A stretch of DNA of 64,000 bases from Litoreibacter arenae DSM 19593 (GCF_000442275.2 NZ_KE557306.1:840959-904958); one strand, 5' to 3'. Shown: positions 36,433 to 47,691, counted from the first letter of the stretch. Notes: generated by a model from the letters alone, not told the origin. A program made the numbers and translations.

Positions 36433-37767
36433 CTACTGCGCTGTTTCGCCGTCCACCTCTTTCAACACAGTTCGCGCGGTGGAGCTGCGCAATCTGTCAA
36501 TGTCAGGCTCGAACAGCAAGGCTGCCTTTGCGCGCCGGAACTCCAGAACCGCTGCGATATGTGCAGCTTCTGCCATTTCAGCGCTGTCATGTTGCATCAG
36601 ACGGGACAGGGCCGATTGCAGGCGTTGCTGGACCTCGATCAACGCCGCGCCGTCCCTTGCCAAAGCGCCATAGCCGTCCTCGATCAAGTCCTTCGGGTCG
36701 AGCGGGCGCACCCAGAGATGGGGGTGTTCGGGCTCGTCGGTGACCTCCGTTTCATCCTTGTACCCGTACAGGATACGCGCCACTCGGGTGATGACGTCGA
36801 TGGCCGTCCCCGGATCGTTGATCCCGGGCGACAGCGCCTTGGACGCGATCTCGCCCAGCACCATCAATCCGAAACGCGGGTCTTGGTCATAGGTCCGCAT
36901 GTCACCGATCTGGATGTGAGAATGCACGATCTCACCCATGTCCTTTTCATCATCAGGCCCGCCGTCACGACCGACCCAATAGGCGATCTTCTCGCCCTTC
37001 ATCACGAACTTGCCTACCGCCGCGCTTAAATAGACGTCGGCGTTATTCTCATGTGCGGCCTCGTTCAGGGACTCCTCGTAATACTGCTGGATATAGCCGG
37101 TCTCCGACGCGCGAACGGCCTCGGCGCCGTCAGGCAGGCTTACATCATCCGTCCACGGATTAGCGCCCAGACAGGGCTTGGCCAGCCGCGCCTCGAACTG
37201 CTTCAGCGTGATCCCTTCAATCTGCCGCGTCGTGTCCATCAGGCTGCCGAAGGTCTGCAAATGCAGCACCCAACGGATCATGGACACAACCACATAGGCC
37301 AGCACCAACACCGTGGTGATGAACAGCACCGCCGCGCGCTCATCCGCAAAAACGCCAAGCTCGCGCAGGATGATCGCGACCAGTGCATAGACATACGCCC
37401 CGATAAACGCGGCAAGCGTGTTCTGGGTCGTCGGGTCCTGAATAATCAGACGGTGTAGCCGCGGGGTGAATTGCGACGAGGAGCTGCGATAGACCGTCAC
37501 CATCACCGTCAGCGAGAACGTGGTGACCGCCAGCATGGCGTTGGCGATGATGCTCAGCAAACGGTCCGCCGCCTTGCCGGAAATATAGCCGTTCATCTTC
37601 TCCGGCAGGAAATGCCCGATGGCCTGCGCCAGAAGCAAGGCCACGATCGCGACCAATCCCATGACAACGACGCGCACCCATAGTTCGCGCCACAACTCCT
37701 TGGCAAAGCGCAACAATGTGTTTGGCCAAGCGGTGAAATGATTGAGGATCGACTTCAGTCTATCCAT
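36433..37767 (-). CDS. DUF2254 integral membrane protein
   Basis: Function unknown. The 444-aa protein starts with a short amphipathic stretch, followed by membrane segments near residues 30-53, 75-100 and 110-165, and then a soluble C-terminal half. The pattern KAADRLLSIIANAMLAVTTFSLTVMV and GEIASKALSPGINDPGTA is that of DUF2254. Sits between two flavoprotein genes but on its own, divergent from paralogue 3 and upstream of paralogue 2, with a 95-base gap; there is no evidence of shared function. Confidence 0.85.
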   Translation of the reverse strand: MDRLKSILNHFTAWPNTLLRFAKELWRELWVRVVVMGLVAIVALLLAQAIGHFLPEKMNGYISGKAADRLLSIIANAMLAVTTFSLTVMVTVYRSSSSQFTPRLHRLIIQDPTTQNTLAAFIGAYVYALVAIILRELGVFADERAAVLFITTVLVLAYVVVSMIRWVLHLQTFGSLMDTTRQIEGITLKQFEARLAKPCLGANPWTDDVSLPDGAEAVRASETGYIQQYYEESLNEAAHENNADVYLSAAVGKFVMKGEKIAYWVGRDGGPDDEKDMGEIVHSHIQIGDMRTYDQDPRFGLMVLGEIASKALSPGINDPGTAIDVITRVARILYGYKDETEVTDEPEHPHLWVRPLDPKDLIEDGYGALARDGAALIEVQQRLQSALSRLMQHDSAEMAEAAHIAAVLEFRRAKAALLFEPDIDRLRSSTARTVLKEVDGETAQ

Positions 37768-37794
37768 GTCGGGGCCTTGGTCTTAATCGACATC

Positions 37795-37830
37795 GGGCGT
37801 CGCTTTCATGCAATTGGGGGGCGTCGTTTC
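37795..37830. promoter_or_regulatory. Direct repeats in the DUF2254/flavoprotein 3 divergent region
   Basis: GGGCGTCGCTTTC at 37795 and GGGCGTCGTTTC at 37819, 24 bases apart start to start, in the 100-base gap between divergent genes. They are a possible regulator site for flavoprotein 3. Confidence 0.4.
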
Positions 37831-37867
37831 TCATAAGGTAGGCTAAAACCAACTGTGAGGAACTTCC

Positions 37868-40276
37868 ATGCAAACTTCCACCCGCGTTTGTGTCATCGGC
37901 GGCGGCGTCGTCGGGGCCTCGGTGCTGTATCACCTGACCAAGCTGGGCTGGAGCGATGTCATGCTGGTCGAACGCTCGGAGTTGACCTCCGGTTCCACAT
38001 GGCACGCGGCGGGCGGGTTTCATACGCTGAACGGCGATACCAACATGGCGGCGCTGCAGGGTTATACGATCAAACTCTACCGCGAGTTGGAGGAAATCAC
38101 CGGCATGTCTTGCGGGTTGCATCACGTGGGCGGCGTGACGCTGGCGGATAACAAGGACCGTTTCGACATGCTGGTCGCGGAGCGCGCCAAGCACCGCTAC
38201 ATGGGGCTGGAGACCGAGATCGTGTCGCCAGAGGAGATCGCCAAGATCGCGCCGATCACCAATCTGGACGGGGTCGTCGGCGGGCTCTACGACCCTCTGG
38301 ACGGCCACCTTGACCCCTCCGGCACGACCCACGCCTACGCCAAGGCCGCCCGCATGGGCGGGGCCACGATTGAAACCCATGTCAAGGTTGAGGCCACTAT
38401 GCAGCGCCCCGACGGCACTTGGGATGTGGTGACCAACAAGGGCAACATTCACGCGGAGCATGTGGTCAACGCCGCCGGTCTTTGGGCGCGGGAAGTGGGC
38501 GCTATGGCGGGCATCTACCTGCCGCTGCATCCGATGGAGCATCAGTATCTGGTGACCGAAGAGACCCCCGAGATCTACGAGCGCGACACCGAGCACCCGC
38601 ATGTGATGGACCCGGCAGGCGAAAGCTACTTGCGGCAGGAAGGCCGCGGCTTGTGCATCGGCTTCTATGAACAACCCTGCCGCCCATGGGCCGTCGATGG
38701 CACGCCATGGGATTTCGGCCACGAGCTGTTGCCTGACGATTTCGACAAGATCGAGGACAGCGTCACCTTCGCGTTCAAACGCTTCCCCGTGCTGGAACGC
38801 GCGGGCGTCAAATCGGTGATCCACGGCCCGTTCACCTTCGCCCCTGACGGCAATCCGCTGGTCGGCCCTGTGCCGGGCTTGCGCAACTACTGGTCGGCCT
38901 GCGGCATCATGGCGGGGTTTTCCCAAGGCGGCGGTGTCGGTCTGATGCTTGCGCAATGGATGATCGAGGGGGAATGCGAGCGCGACACCTTCGCCATGGA
39001 TGTTTCCCGCTTCGGCAACTGGATCACGCCGGGTTACACGCGGCCAAAGGTGGTCGAGAACTACCAGCGTCGCTTTTCGGTCAGCTACCCGAACGAGGAA
39101 CTGCCCGCCGCACGCCCCCACCGCACGACGCCGATGTATGACATCTTCACCGAAATGGGCGCCGTCTGGGGGCAGCAATTCGGGCTGGAGGTCGCCAACT
39201 ACTTCGCCCAAGGCGACGAGCCGACACATGAGACACCCAGTTTCCGCCGCTCCGACGCGTTCGCCGCCACCGCCCGCGAGGTCAAGGCTGTGCGCACAAA
39301 GGCGGGCATCAACGAGGTGCAGAATTTCGGCAAATTCCGCGTCACAGGAGACGGCGCACGCGCATGGCTCGACCGGATCATGGCGGGCCGCATTCCTGAC
39401 GCAGGCCGCTTGTCTCTAACCCCGATGTTGTCGCGCAAGGGCCGCTTGATTGGCGATTTCACCGTCTCCTGCGCCTCCGAGACCGAGTTCTACCTGACCG
39501 CCTCCTACGGCTCACAAGCCTACCACCTCCGCTGGTTCGAGCAGAACGCAGCCGACGGCGTGCGTGTCGAAAACATCTCCGACAAGCTCACCGGTTTCCA
39601 GATCGCAGGCCCCCTGTCGCGCGAGATCCTGCAAGCCTGCACCCGCGACGACGTGGCCTCCATGCGCTTCCTTGACGTGCGTCCGATGACCATAGGCCAG
39701 GTTGCCTGCCGCGTGCAGCGCGTCAGCTATACCGGCGATCTGGGCTACGAGATTTACTGCGATCCGATGGACCAACGTCAGTTGTGGCATACGCTCTGGG
39801 CGGAAGGTCAGCCCAAGGGCCTGACCCCGTTCGGGATGCGGGCGATGATGTCGCTCAGGCTCGACAAGTTCTTCGGCTCGTGGCTGTCGGAATTTTCCCC
39901 CGACTACACCGCTGCCGAGACCGGCATGGACCGCTTCATCAGCTTCAGGAAAGACGCCGGTTTCATCGGTCGCGCCGCCGCAGAGGCAGAGCGTCAAGCG
40001 CCTCCCGCCCGCCAGCTTTGCGCCTTCGAGGTCGATGCGGACGACGCCGATGTCGTGGCTTACGAGCCGATCTTCATCGACGGCAACGTACAGGGGTTCT
40101 GCACCTCAGGCGGCTATGCGCACCACTCCGGCAAGTCCATCGCGCTCGGCCTGATCCCGCGCGAACACGCGGCAGAGGGTCTTCGCGTAGAGATCGAAAT
40201 CCTGGGCCAAATGCGCCCCGCAACGCTCCTGACCACGCCACCGTTTGACGCGGACGGGTCCAGAATGCGCGGCTAA
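37868..40276 (+). CDS. FAD-dependent oxidoreductase with GcvT-like domain (dimethylglycine/sarcosine dehydrogenase-like), paralogue 3
   Basis: Third predicted folate-linked N-demethylase of the window, 802 aa. FAD site VCVIGGGVVGASVLYHL, LVERSELTSGSTWHAAGG with the predicted FAD-linking His, and GGVTLADNKDR follow the same plan as paralogue 2. The GcvT-like C-terminal half contains VSYTGDLGYEIYCDP and MRAMMSLRLDKFFGSWLSE. The start at 37868 has GAGGAAC upstream. Divergent from DUF2254. The three paralogues differ at the residues after TWH (SAAQ, AAAN, AAGG), so they may use different N-methyl substrates. Confidence 0.87.
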   Translation: MQTSTRVCVIGGGVVGASVLYHLTKLGWSDVMLVERSELTSGSTWHAAGGFHTLNGDTNMAALQGYTIKLYRELEEITGMSCGLHHVGGVTLADNKDRFDMLVAERAKHRYMGLETEIVSPEEIAKIAPITNLDGVVGGLYDPLDGHLDPSGTTHAYAKAARMGGATIETHVKVEATMQRPDGTWDVVTNKGNIHAEHVVNAAGLWAREVGAMAGIYLPLHPMEHQYLVTEETPEIYERDTEHPHVMDPAGESYLRQEGRGLCIGFYEQPCRPWAVDGTPWDFGHELLPDDFDKIEDSVTFAFKRFPVLERAGVKSVIHGPFTFAPDGNPLVGPVPGLRNYWSACGIMAGFSQGGGVGLMLAQWMIEGECERDTFAMDVSRFGNWITPGYTRPKVVENYQRRFSVSYPNEELPAARPHRTTPMYDIFTEMGAVWGQQFGLEVANYFAQGDEPTHETPSFRRSDAFAATAREVKAVRTKAGINEVQNFGKFRVTGDGARAWLDRIMAGRIPDAGRLSLTPMLSRKGRLIGDFTVSCASETEFYLTASYGSQAYHLRWFEQNAADGVRVENISDKLTGFQIAGPLSREILQACTRDDVASMRFLDVRPMTIGQVACRVQRVSYTGDLGYEIYCDPMDQRQLWHTLWAEGQPKGLTPFGMRAMMSLRLDKFFGSWLSEFSPDYTAAETGMDRFISFRKDAGFIGRAAAEAERQAPPARQLCAFEVDADDADVVAYEPIFIDGNVQGFCTSGGYAHHSGKSIALGLIPREHAAEGLRVEIEILGQMRPATLLTTPPFDADGSRMRG

Positions 40277-40279
40277 GGG

Positions 40280-40323
40280 TTTCATCTTGGCAAAATATTC
40301 CCGCCGGAGGCATCCCCGGCGGG
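40280..40323 (-). terminator. Terminator after DUF1330, carrying 3'-end element copy C
   Basis: On the minus strand CCCGCCGG pairs with CCGGCGGG over an 8-base loop and is followed by AATATTTTG. The tail continues as CCAAGATGAAA, nearly identical to copy D after the ppx gene. It closes the recA-independent alaS-DUF1330 transcript. Confidence 0.7.
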
Positions 40324-40348
40324 CAACTCATCACACCGCTGGCGCGTG

Positions 40349-40639
40349 CTACTCGATCTCTTCCACAATCACCAAATCACGCTCCGCCGCGCCTTCGGCA
40401 AACTTCAATGCCGCCTGATAAGCGTCTGAATAATAACACTCATGCGCCTTCTGAAGGGACGGAAACCGTGCCACCACATTGCGGGCGCGGTCATTGCCCT
40501 CCAACTGCTCATAGGACCCGTTACGGGCGATGAACACGCCCTCATGGTCGGCGATGGCCTTGGTCGCACCGGCGGCATATTTGGCATAAGCCTCCGCGTC
40601 GGTGACTTTCACATGGGCGATCCACAAAGCTGCGGGCAT
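40349..40639 (-). CDS. DUF1330 protein
   Basis: Small 96-aa protein of the ferredoxin-like (dimeric alpha-beta barrel) class, with the typical WIAHVKVTDAEAYAKYAAG start and a central GNDRARNVVARFPS segment. Biochemical role unknown. It begins one base after the alaS stop codon, and its ribosome site GGAGGA lies within the last alaS codons, so translation is probably coupled. Confidence 0.88.
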   Translation of the reverse strand: MPAALWIAHVKVTDAEAYAKYAAGATKAIADHEGVFIARNGSYEQLEGNDRARNVVARFPSLQKAHECYYSDAYQAALKFAEGAAERDLVIVEEIE

Positions 40640-40640
40640 T

Positions 40641-43289
40641 CTATCCTCCGATCACGGCCTTGGCCGCGTTGATTGCTGCGTCTGAATTCTCGGCGCTGGC
40701 ACCGCCGCCTTGCGCCATTGCTGGGCGGCCTCCGCCGCCCTTGCCGCCAAGCTCGGCCACTGCGGCGCGGACCAGATCGACTGCGGACAACGCTCCCGTC
40801 AGATCATCCGTCACACCGGCCGCTACCGCCGCCTTGCCATCAGCGTCGGCTATCAGCAAAACCGCACCTGACCCCATCCGCGCCTTGTGCTCGTCAATCA
40901 GCGCGGGCAGGTCCTTGCCCGACACGCCCGACAGCACTTGCGCAAAGAACGCCGTGCCACCCACATCTTCATCAGCGACCTGAGCAGCACCTCCGCTCAT
41001 CGCCAGTTCGCGGCGTAGCGTTGCGATCTCATTCGACAGCGCCTTTCGCTCATCCAGCAAGGCTTTGACCCGTGTCGGTACGTCCTCGGCGGAGGCTTTC
41101 AGCATCAGCGCCGTCTCGGCCAATCGTGCATCCTGCGCACTGAGGTAGTCAAACGCCGCCTGCCCCGTCAGTGCCTCGATCCGGCGCACCCCCGCGCTTG
41201 ATGCGCTGTCGCCCAGTGTCACGAACATCCCGATGTCGCCTGTCTGTTTCACATGGGTGCCGCCGCACAATTCAATCGAATAAGTCTGCCCGTCAGAGCC
41301 CTTACCCGTCGCATCACGGCCCATCGACACGACACGCACCTCGTCACCATATTTTTCGCCAAACAGCGCCTGAGCGCCCAATTCGCGTGCATCATCCGGC
41401 GTCATGATCCGCGTCTCGACCGGGCTGTTTTGCCGGATGAAGCGGTTCACATCCGCCTCTATTTGTCGCAACTGCTCCAGCGACAGCGCAGCATTGTGGC
41501 TGAAATCGAACCGCAACCGGTCATCGGCATTCAGCGAGCCGCGTTGCGCGACATGATCGCCCAATGCCTCACGCAGCGCCTCATGCAACAGGTGCGTGGC
41601 GGAGTGGTTCGCCCGGATCGCGCTGCGCCGCGCATGATCCACGACCAGTTCCGCACCCGCGCCCACGCGTAACTCGCCCTCGGTCACCTCGGCGAAGTGG
41701 ATGAACACCCCAGCCGCCTTGCGGGTATCGGTGATAACACCAGCGCCAGCGTCGGTTTTCACAGTGCCGCTGTCGCCGACCTGACCACCGCTTTCAGCGT
41801 AGAACGGCGTCTGGTTGAACACCAACTGCACGGTATCGCCCGCCTTGGCGACATCCACCTGTTTGCCGTCTTTGAGGATAGTTAGTAGCTGCCCTTCGGC
41901 CTGCTCCGTGTCGTAGCCCAGAAAATCCGTCGTGCCATGCTTATCGGCAATGTCGAACCAAACGGTGCTGTCGGCGGCCTCTCCGGTGCCCGCCCAGGAC
42001 GCACGCGCCTTGGCCTTTTGCTCCGCCATCGCGGCGTCGAAGCCTTCGGTGTCAACACCTCGGCCCTTCTCGCGCATCGCGTCCTGTGTCAGATCAAGCG
42101 GGAAGCCGTAGGTGTCATAGAGCTTGAACGCCGCCTGCCCCGGCAAATCGGTGCCGTCCGGCAAGCTGCCCACTTCGTCATCAAGCAGCCGCAATCCGCG
42201 CTCCAGTGTTTGCTTGAACCGCGTTTCCTCGGCCCGCAGGGTCTCTTCGATCAACGCCTGAGCTTGGCCAAGTTCCGGATAGGCAGCCCCCATCTGGCCC
42301 ACCAGCGCGGGCACCAATTGATACATCACAGGGTCTTTCGCCCCCAGCAGGTGCGCGTGCCGCATCGCGCGGCGCATGATCCGGCGCAGCACATAACCGC
42401 GCCCGTCATTGGACGGCATTACCCCGTCCGCAATCAGGAACGAGGTCGAGCGCAGATGGTCCGCGATCACCCGATGATGCACGTTCTGTTCGCCGAACGG
42501 ATCGGTGGAGGTCGCATTGGCCGATGCCTCGATCAGCGCGCGGAAAAGGTCCGTGTTATAGTTGTCATGGCTGCCTTGCAACAACGCCGCGATGCGCTCC
42601 AGCCCCATGCCGGTGTCGATGCTCTGCATGTCCAGCGCGCGCATCGAGCCGTCCTCGAACTGCTCGTTCTGCATGAACACGATGTTCCAGATCTCGATGA
42701 AGCGGTCGCCATCTTCCTCAGGGCTACCGGGCGGGCCGCCCCAGATGTGATCGCCATGGTCATAGAAAATCTCGGTGCAGGGACCGCAGGGACCTGTCGG
42801 ACCCATCTGCCAAAAGTTGTCGGCGGTCGCGATGCGGATAATCCGTTCCTCCGGCACGCCCATTTTCTTCCAGATGGCGTAGGCCTCGTCGTCTGTGTGG
42901 TAGACGGTGACCGACAGGCGGTCCTTGTCGATGCCGAAATCCTTGGTGATCAGTTCCCACGCGAAGGCGATCGCCTCGTCCTTGAAATAGTCGCCGAAGC
43001 TGAAATTCCCCAGCATTTCAAAGAAGGTATGGTGCCGTGCCGTATAACCGACATTGTCCAGATCGTTATGCTTGCCGCCGGCGCGCACGCATTTTTGCGC
43101 CGTCGTCGCGCGGGTGTAGTCACGGGTCTCAACGCCGGTGAACAGGTTCTTGAACTGCACCATGCCCGAGTTGGCAAACATCAGCGTAGGATCGTTGCGC
43201 GGCACCAACGGGCTGGAGGGCACGACCCTGTGGTCCTGCTTTTCGAAGTAGCGCAGGAAGGTCGAGCGGATGTCGTTCAGGCTGGGCAT
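40641..43289 (-). CDS. alaS: Alanyl-tRNA synthetase
   Basis: Charges tRNA-Ala. The class II catalytic domain begins [16 protein letters not shown] and contains [11 protein letters not shown] and [18 protein letters not shown]. The editing domain shows the zinc ligands HSATHLLH and CGGTH near residues 560-670. A DHHA1-type C-terminal domain ends the protein. The ATG at 43289 gives 882 aa; a GTG nine bases earlier is less likely because the ribosome-site-like AGTGAG lies between them. Confidence 0.97.
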   Translation of the reverse strand: MPSLNDIRSTFLRYFEKQDHRVVPSSPLVPRNDPTLMFANSGMVQFKNLFTGVETRDYTRATTAQKCVRAGGKHNDLDNVGYTARHHTFFEMLGNFSFGDYFKDEAIAFAWELITKDFGIDKDRLSVTVYHTDDEAYAIWKKMGVPEERIIRIATADNFWQMGPTGPCGPCTEIFYDHGDHIWGGPPGSPEEDGDRFIEIWNIVFMQNEQFEDGSMRALDMQSIDTGMGLERIAALLQGSHDNYNTDLFRALIEASANATSTDPFGEQNVHHRVIADHLRSTSFLIADGVMPSNDGRGYVLRRIMRRAMRHAHLLGAKDPVMYQLVPALVGQMGAAYPELGQAQALIEETLRAEETRFKQTLERGLRLLDDEVGSLPDGTDLPGQAAFKLYDTYGFPLDLTQDAMREKGRGVDTEGFDAAMAEQKAKARASWAGTGEAADSTVWFDIADKHGTTDFLGYDTEQAEGQLLTILKDGKQVDVAKAGDTVQLVFNQTPFYAESGGQVGDSGTVKTDAGAGVITDTRKAAGVFIHFAEVTEGELRVGAGAELVVDHARRSAIRANHSATHLLHEALREALGDHVAQRGSLNADDRLRFDFSHNAALSLEQLRQIEADVNRFIRQNSPVETRIMTPDDARELGAQALFGEKYGDEVRVVSMGRDATGKGSDGQTYSIELCGGTHVKQTGDIGMFVTLGDSASSAGVRRIEALTGQAAFDYLSAQDARLAETALMLKASAEDVPTRVKALLDERKALSNEIATLRRELAMSGGAAQVADEDVGGTAFFAQVLSGVSGKDLPALIDEHKARMGSGAVLLIADADGKAAVAAGVTDDLTGALSAVDLVRAAVAELGGKGGGGRPAMAQGGGASAENSDAAINAAKAVIGG

Positions 43290-43377
43290 AAGGCTCACTT
43301 TGCGTTGTTTGAAACAGCAAATATCCCCCCGCGCGGTGCAGGTAAAGCCATCCGCTGCGAATTGCCGCGATGAAACG

Positions 43378-43402
43378 AAAAAGGGCGGCTTGAAAGCCGC
43401 CC
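43378..43402 (-). terminator. Rho-independent terminator after recA
   Basis: On the minus strand GGGCGGCT-TTCA-AGCCGCCC is followed by TTTTT. It lies 26 bases beyond the recA stop codon. Confidence 0.85.
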
Positions 43403-43427
43403 CTTCAGAAGTCTGCGCGTGGAAGGA

Positions 43428-44522
43428 TCAGCCTTCGATCAGGCCGTCCGTGTCATCTTCCGCCACGGCCTTTTTCTCGACCTCGGGCATGTCGAACTCA
43501 AGCCCGTGGGCCGCGCGGATTTTATCTTCGATCTCCAGCGCGATACGGGTGTTTTCCTTCAGGAAGGTCTTGGCATTCTCACGCCCCTGCCCGATGCGGT
43601 CGTCGCCGTAGCTGAACCAGGAGCCGGATTTCTCGACAACGCCGGCCTTCACACCAAGGTCCAGCAGCTCGCCCATCTTGGAGATGCCTTCGCCATACAT
43701 GATGTCGAATTCCACCTGCTTGAACGGCGGGGCGACCTTGTTCTTCACCACTTTCACGCGGGTCTGGTTGCCGACCACTTCGTCGCGGTCTTTCAACGCG
43801 CCGATGCGGCGAATATCCAGGCGCACGGAGGAGTAGAATTTCAACGCATTGCCACCTGTCGTCGTCTCGGGGCTGCCGAACATGACGCCGATTTTCATCC
43901 GGATCTGGTTGATGAAAATCACCATGCAGTTGGACCGAGAGATGGAGCTGGTCAGTTTACGCATCGCCTGGCTCATCAGTCGCGCATGAACACCGACCGA
44001 GCTGTCGCCCATGTCGCCTTCCAGCTCGGACTTTGGCGTCAGGGCCGCAACCGAGTCGACGATAACCATGCTGACAGCACCGGAGCGGACCAACGTATCG
44101 ACAATCTCAAGCGCCTGCTCGCCGGTGTCTGGTTGGGAAATCAGCAACTCATCGAGATCAACGCCCAGTTTGCGCGCATATTGCGGGTCCAGAGCGTGCT
44201 CTGCGTCGACAAATGCACAAACGCCGCCTTGCTTCTGGGCTTCAGCAACACAATGCAGCGTCAGGGTGGTTTTGCCGGACGATTCCGGGCCGTAGATCTC
44301 GATAACCCTGCCTTTGGGCAAGCCGCCAATCCCGAGCGCAATATCCAGCCCGAGCGACCCTGTCGAAACAGATTCGATTTGCTGAATGGCGTTCTCGCCC
44401 CCCAGCTTCATGATGGAGCCTTTTCCGAACTGGCGCTCGATCTGTGCCAGTGCCGAATCCAACGCCTTTTGCTTGCTCGCTTGGTCTTTGGGGTTCATTT
44501 GGAGGAGTTCTGCTGTTGCCAT
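43428..44522 (-). CDS. recA: Recombinase RecA
   Basis: Forms filaments on single-stranded DNA, drives homologous recombination and triggers LexA cleavage in the SOS response. Walker [10 protein letters not shown] is at residues 78-86, the DNA-binding loops are [20 protein letters not shown], and Walker B-type VIVDSVAAL is present. The ATG at 44522 ([13 protein letters not shown], 364 aa) has AAGGG upstream. The frame runs 99 bases further but would cover the LexA box at 44573-44587. Confidence 0.98.
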   Translation of the reverse strand: MATAELLQMNPKDQASKQKALDSALAQIERQFGKGSIMKLGGENAIQQIESVSTGSLGLDIALGIGGLPKGRVIEIYGPESSGKTTLTLHCVAEAQKQGGVCAFVDAEHALDPQYARKLGVDLDELLISQPDTGEQALEIVDTLVRSGAVSMVIVDSVAALTPKSELEGDMGDSSVGVHARLMSQAMRKLTSSISRSNCMVIFINQIRMKIGVMFGSPETTTGGNALKFYSSVRLDIRRIGALKDRDEVVGNQTRVKVVKNKVAPPFKQVEFDIMYGEGISKMGELLDLGVKAGVVEKSGSWFSYGDDRIGQGRENAKTFLKENTRIALEIEDKIRAAHGLEFDMPEVEKKAVAEDDTDGLIEG

Positions 44523-44572
44523 GGTTTCATCCCTTATTTCACACCGCTTTAAGCGCGGCAATGACTGCTTAT

Positions 44573-44587
44573 GTTCGCCTCTTGTTC
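44573..44587 (-). promoter_or_regulatory. LexA (SOS) box upstream of recA
   Basis: GTTC-GCCTCTT-GTTC, an exact fit to the alphaproteobacterial direct-repeat LexA motif, 51-65 bases before the recA ATG. Confidence 0.85.
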
Positions 44588-44702
44588 TGGTACATATGCG
44601 GACAAAAGTAGAACACTTCAAGTAAAATCTTCGGGTATCTTTTAGGGAAGCAAGTTAAAGAGTAGTTTAAAAGTATAACAAAATCAGGCGAACGGCCCAT
44701 CT

Positions 44703-45317
44703 ATGATGATCTTTTTCCAGCAACGTCTGGCTTTCTTGGCTGTTCCAAAAACGGGAACATCCGCGCTGGAACGGGCACTGGGGCAGAAAGCCTCGGCCAT
44801 CTTTCGTGACCCGCCGGGAATGAAACACACGAATGCGCGCAGTTTCGAGGCCAAATACCGCAAATTATTCGAGCGTGGGAAACTTCCGCCGCTCGAGACG
44901 ATGGCCGTGATGCGAGAACCGCTGGACTGGCTTGGCAGTTGGTACCGTTATCGCCAGCGTGCGGCATTGAACGGTCATCCTAACAGCACAGCAGATGTCA
45001 GCTTCGACCAATTCATCGAGGCCTATCTCTCAGAAACCCAGCCCCCCTTTGCCCAGATAGGCAGTCAAGCGCGCTTTGTGACCGATCAGGACGGCGATCT
45101 CTTGATAAATCATCTGTTCTGCTATGAACACCTGTCCACGGCAGTCGATTTTCTAGAACGCCGGTTGGACGAGAAAATTGTGTTGAAACCGGTCAACCAG
45201 TCGCCGAAACGCGACCTGTCGCTATCTGCGGAGTTGGACGCCGAACTCCGCACGATCTACGCTGCGGACTTCGAAATCTATGCGGCACTGGAAGAGGGTC
45301 CGCTCTCCGTTTCCTAG
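44703..45317 (+). CDS. Sulfotransferase-like protein
   Basis: Probably transfers a sulfo group from PAPS to an unknown acceptor. In 204 aa, the 5'-phosphosulfate loop is AVPKTGTSALE (P15-T19) and the 3'-phosphate region MREPLDWLGSWYRYR lies near residue 69. A downstream arginine-poor C-terminus ends with helical segments. Shorter than many sulfotransferases (250-300 aa). The base composition is more AT-rich than its neighbours, for example 30 of 60 G/C at 44821-44880. Transcribed alone, divergent from recA and convergent with cckA. Confidence 0.72.
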   Translation: MMIFFQQRLAFLAVPKTGTSALERALGQKASAIFRDPPGMKHTNARSFEAKYRKLFERGKLPPLETMAVMREPLDWLGSWYRYRQRAALNGHPNSTADVSFDQFIEAYLSETQPPFAQIGSQARFVTDQDGDLLINHLFCYEHLSTAVDFLERRLDEKIVLKPVNQSPKRDLSLSAELDAELRTIYAADFEIYAALEEGPLSVS

Positions 45318-45330
45318 GCGACCGGATGCC

Positions 45331-47643
45331 TCACGCGGCAGCTCTGAGATGCTTGCGCACCGCTGACGTCAATTCGTCCAGAGAAAACGGTTTCGGCAAG
45401 AACGCAGATTCAGGAATTGTCAGTTGTTCTTCGACCGTGCTCCCGTCCGCGTAGCCTGACATGAACACCACCCGCATATTCGGGCGGGTTTTGCGTGCCT
45501 CTTTGACCCATGTGGGGCCGTCCATACCCGGCATGATTACATCGGTCAAAACCACGTCAATATTCAATGTACTGTCATTCATAAGATCAAGCGCCGTTTC
45601 ACCGCAATCCGCTTCGATCACCTCAAATCCGCGATACTGCAACGCACGGCTGGCAAAAGCGCGCACAGGCGCCTCGTCTTCCACCAGCAGCACAACCCCG
45701 TCAGCCGGACCGGTTTCGATAGGCGCATCCGCCACCTTGACCGGTTCCACCGGAGCCAAAGGTCGATCATGCGTTGGGAAATACACCGTAAAAACGGTGC
45801 CTCGGGACATATCACTGTCGACGAAGATGAAACCGCCGGACTGTTTGACGATACCGTAGGCGGTAGAAAGCCCCAATCCAGTGCCATCACCGGTCTTTTT
45901 GGTCGTATAGAACGGCTCGAAAATCTTGGGCATTTTGTCCGCGGGGATTCCGCATCCGTCGTCCGTGACCTTGACAACAACATAGTCGCCGGCCGGGACG
46001 ACGGCCCGGTCGCGACGCAGATCCGACGTGAGCTTGATGTTGCGGGTCTCGATCTCGATCTTGCCCTGACCGTCCAATGCATCGCGGGCGTTCACAACCA
46101 GATTCATCAAAACTTGCTCAAGCTGGCGCCGGTCGGCGCGCACGGACATGAGATTGGGATCATGCGTCAGGGTCAGGGATATTTGCGCACCAACCAGCCG
46201 GTTGAGCAAATGGGTCAGATCCGACAGGGTATCACGCATGTCCAATACCTCCAGCTGGAGGTTCTGTTTACGCGAAAAGGCCAGCAGTTGGCCAACGAGC
46301 GACGCCGCCCGGTTGGCGTTCTGGTTGATCTGTTCCAGATCCGCATAGTCTCCGTCGCCTTGATCATGGCGCAGCATCAGCAGGTCGCAATGCCCTGATA
46401 TGGCCGTCAACAGGTTGTTGAAGTCATGGGCGACGCCACCGGCCAACTGGCCGATTGCCTGCATTTTTTGGCTTTGTACGAACTGCGCTTCAAGAGATTT
46501 CAACTCGGTCGCGTCATTGACCATTACGATGAGCGACACTTCCCCGTCACTGATAACGCGACCCAGGGTGACCTGCACATACATCTCGTCCGGGCCACGG
46601 CTGCACTTCAATACTTCTGGCTTGTGCAAGCCCTTCCCTTCGGCGGCATCGGACAGCCAGTCCTTAATCGGTCGGCCGAGACCCTCAATCAGGTCGCCCA
46701 TCGTTTCGGCCGGCTGGTCTTCCAAAGATAGCAGTGAACTGGCAATCCGATTAAAATCCTTGATACGCCCGTCAGGATCAAGTTCCAACAAGGCGATCGG
46801 AAAGTCTTCAAGCTGCGTCATTGTAGTCTCGGACGCAATTTGTTCGGCGACCGGCGCCAGAAAATACTCCGTGCGCCCCAAAGCGCCGGCCACGATTATG
46901 ACCATGGCGTTGATCCCTCCGTCAGTCCCGCTTACGACGACATGCTGGCCCGAAATCCTGGGTATATCGACAAAAATCGCATCCAATTTCTTTGTGCGGC
47001 CGCCCACCAGTTGACGCATTGCGTCGTTCATGAACAGCACCGCCCCAGATCCCCCGACTGTGAACATCGGCAGCGATAACCGCTCTGCGGCGTGACCAGG
47101 GCCAGAGAACTCCGTATTGGAGTGAATGCGCCAGCTCAGGTAGTCAGAATTGGCGATCCGATGTGCCGCGATGCGAAAGTTGCCCCGTCTGGTCACGACA
47201 TCTTCATGTGCCGCGTCAATTTTTTGTGCTTTAGCCTGAAGGCGGAACACGATTGCGCTTGCATTAGACATGAACTGGCCCAGCACTTTGTCGAGCGAAC
47301 CGGCGTCCGGTGCGTCAAGAAGCTTCTTCGCCGCTGCGTTCCTGTAGAGGATTTCACCTGTTGAATCCGTGATGAAGATCGAGCGCTCATCGTGGGCGAC
47401 AAGGTCTTGCGCGGTGAGAACTGCTTCTGGACCAGCGGAGTTGGACCGTTGCTTCACCAGTAGCAAAACAGCCATCAGCAGACCGACAACCGCGCCAAGC
47501 AGGAGGGTCAAATTGCTAATGTTCATCGCAAACGCCACGATTGCCGCAGCAGCCAGCCCGATGGGCAGCAAGACACGCAACATTGTATTCGGACGTATTT
47601 TCGGCGTCTTTAAGCTACCGCCTGCCTCGCCTAGTTGGCCCAA
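45331..47643 (-). CDS. cckA: Hybrid sensor histidine kinase CckA (cell-cycle phosphorelay)
   Basis: Membrane kinase/phosphatase that feeds phosphate through ChpT to CtrA. Two membrane segments lie near residues 23-40 and 45-63, PAS-like domains cover about 80-180 and 270-380, the phospho-acceptor motif is [15 protein letters not shown] with H406, the kinase domain follows, and the C-terminal receiver has D701 ([13 protein letters not shown]). At 770 aa it fits CckA. The TTG at 47643 is preferred because GGGAG lies eight bases upstream; an ATG at 47583 lacks a ribosome site but would keep both membrane segments. A CtrA-type box lies upstream. Confidence 0.93.
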   Translation of the reverse strand: MGQLGEAGGSLKTPKIRPNTMLRVLLPIGLAAAAIVAFAMNISNLTLLLGAVVGLLMAVLLLVKQRSNSAGPEAVLTAQDLVAHDERSIFITDSTGEILYRNAAAKKLLDAPDAGSLDKVLGQFMSNASAIVFRLQAKAQKIDAAHEDVVTRRGNFRIAAHRIANSDYLSWRIHSNTEFSGPGHAAERLSLPMFTVGGSGAVLFMNDAMRQLVGGRTKKLDAIFVDIPRISGQHVVVSGTDGGINAMVIIVAGALGRTEYFLAPVAEQIASETTMTQLEDFPIALLELDPDGRIKDFNRIASSLLSLEDQPAETMGDLIEGLGRPIKDWLSDAAEGKGLHKPEVLKCSRGPDEMYVQVTLGRVISDGEVSLIVMVNDATELKSLEAQFVQSQKMQAIGQLAGGVAHDFNNLLTAISGHCDLLMLRHDQGDGDYADLEQINQNANRAASLVGQLLAFSRKQNLQLEVLDMRDTLSDLTHLLNRLVGAQISLTLTHDPNLMSVRADRRQLEQVLMNLVVNARDALDGQGKIEIETRNIKLTSDLRRDRAVVPAGDYVVVKVTDDGCGIPADKMPKIFEPFYTTKKTGDGTGLGLSTAYGIVKQSGGFIFVDSDMSRGTVFTVYFPTHDRPLAPVEPVKVADAPIETGPADGVVLLVEDEAPVRAFASRALQYRGFEVIEADCGETALDLMNDSTLNIDVVLTDVIMPGMDGPTWVKEARKTRPNMRVVFMSGYADGSTVEEQLTIPESAFLPKPFSLDELTSAVRKHLRAAA

Positions 47644-47691
47644 ACCAACACTCCCAATAGAATCAATCCTCTAAACCATCCCGCAGAACCG

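Noticed and set aside
44656-44671. TTAA-N8-TTAA upstream of the sulfotransferase gene, resembling a CtrA box
   Set aside because: The spacer is 8 bases instead of 7 and the surroundings are AT-rich, so a chance match is likely.
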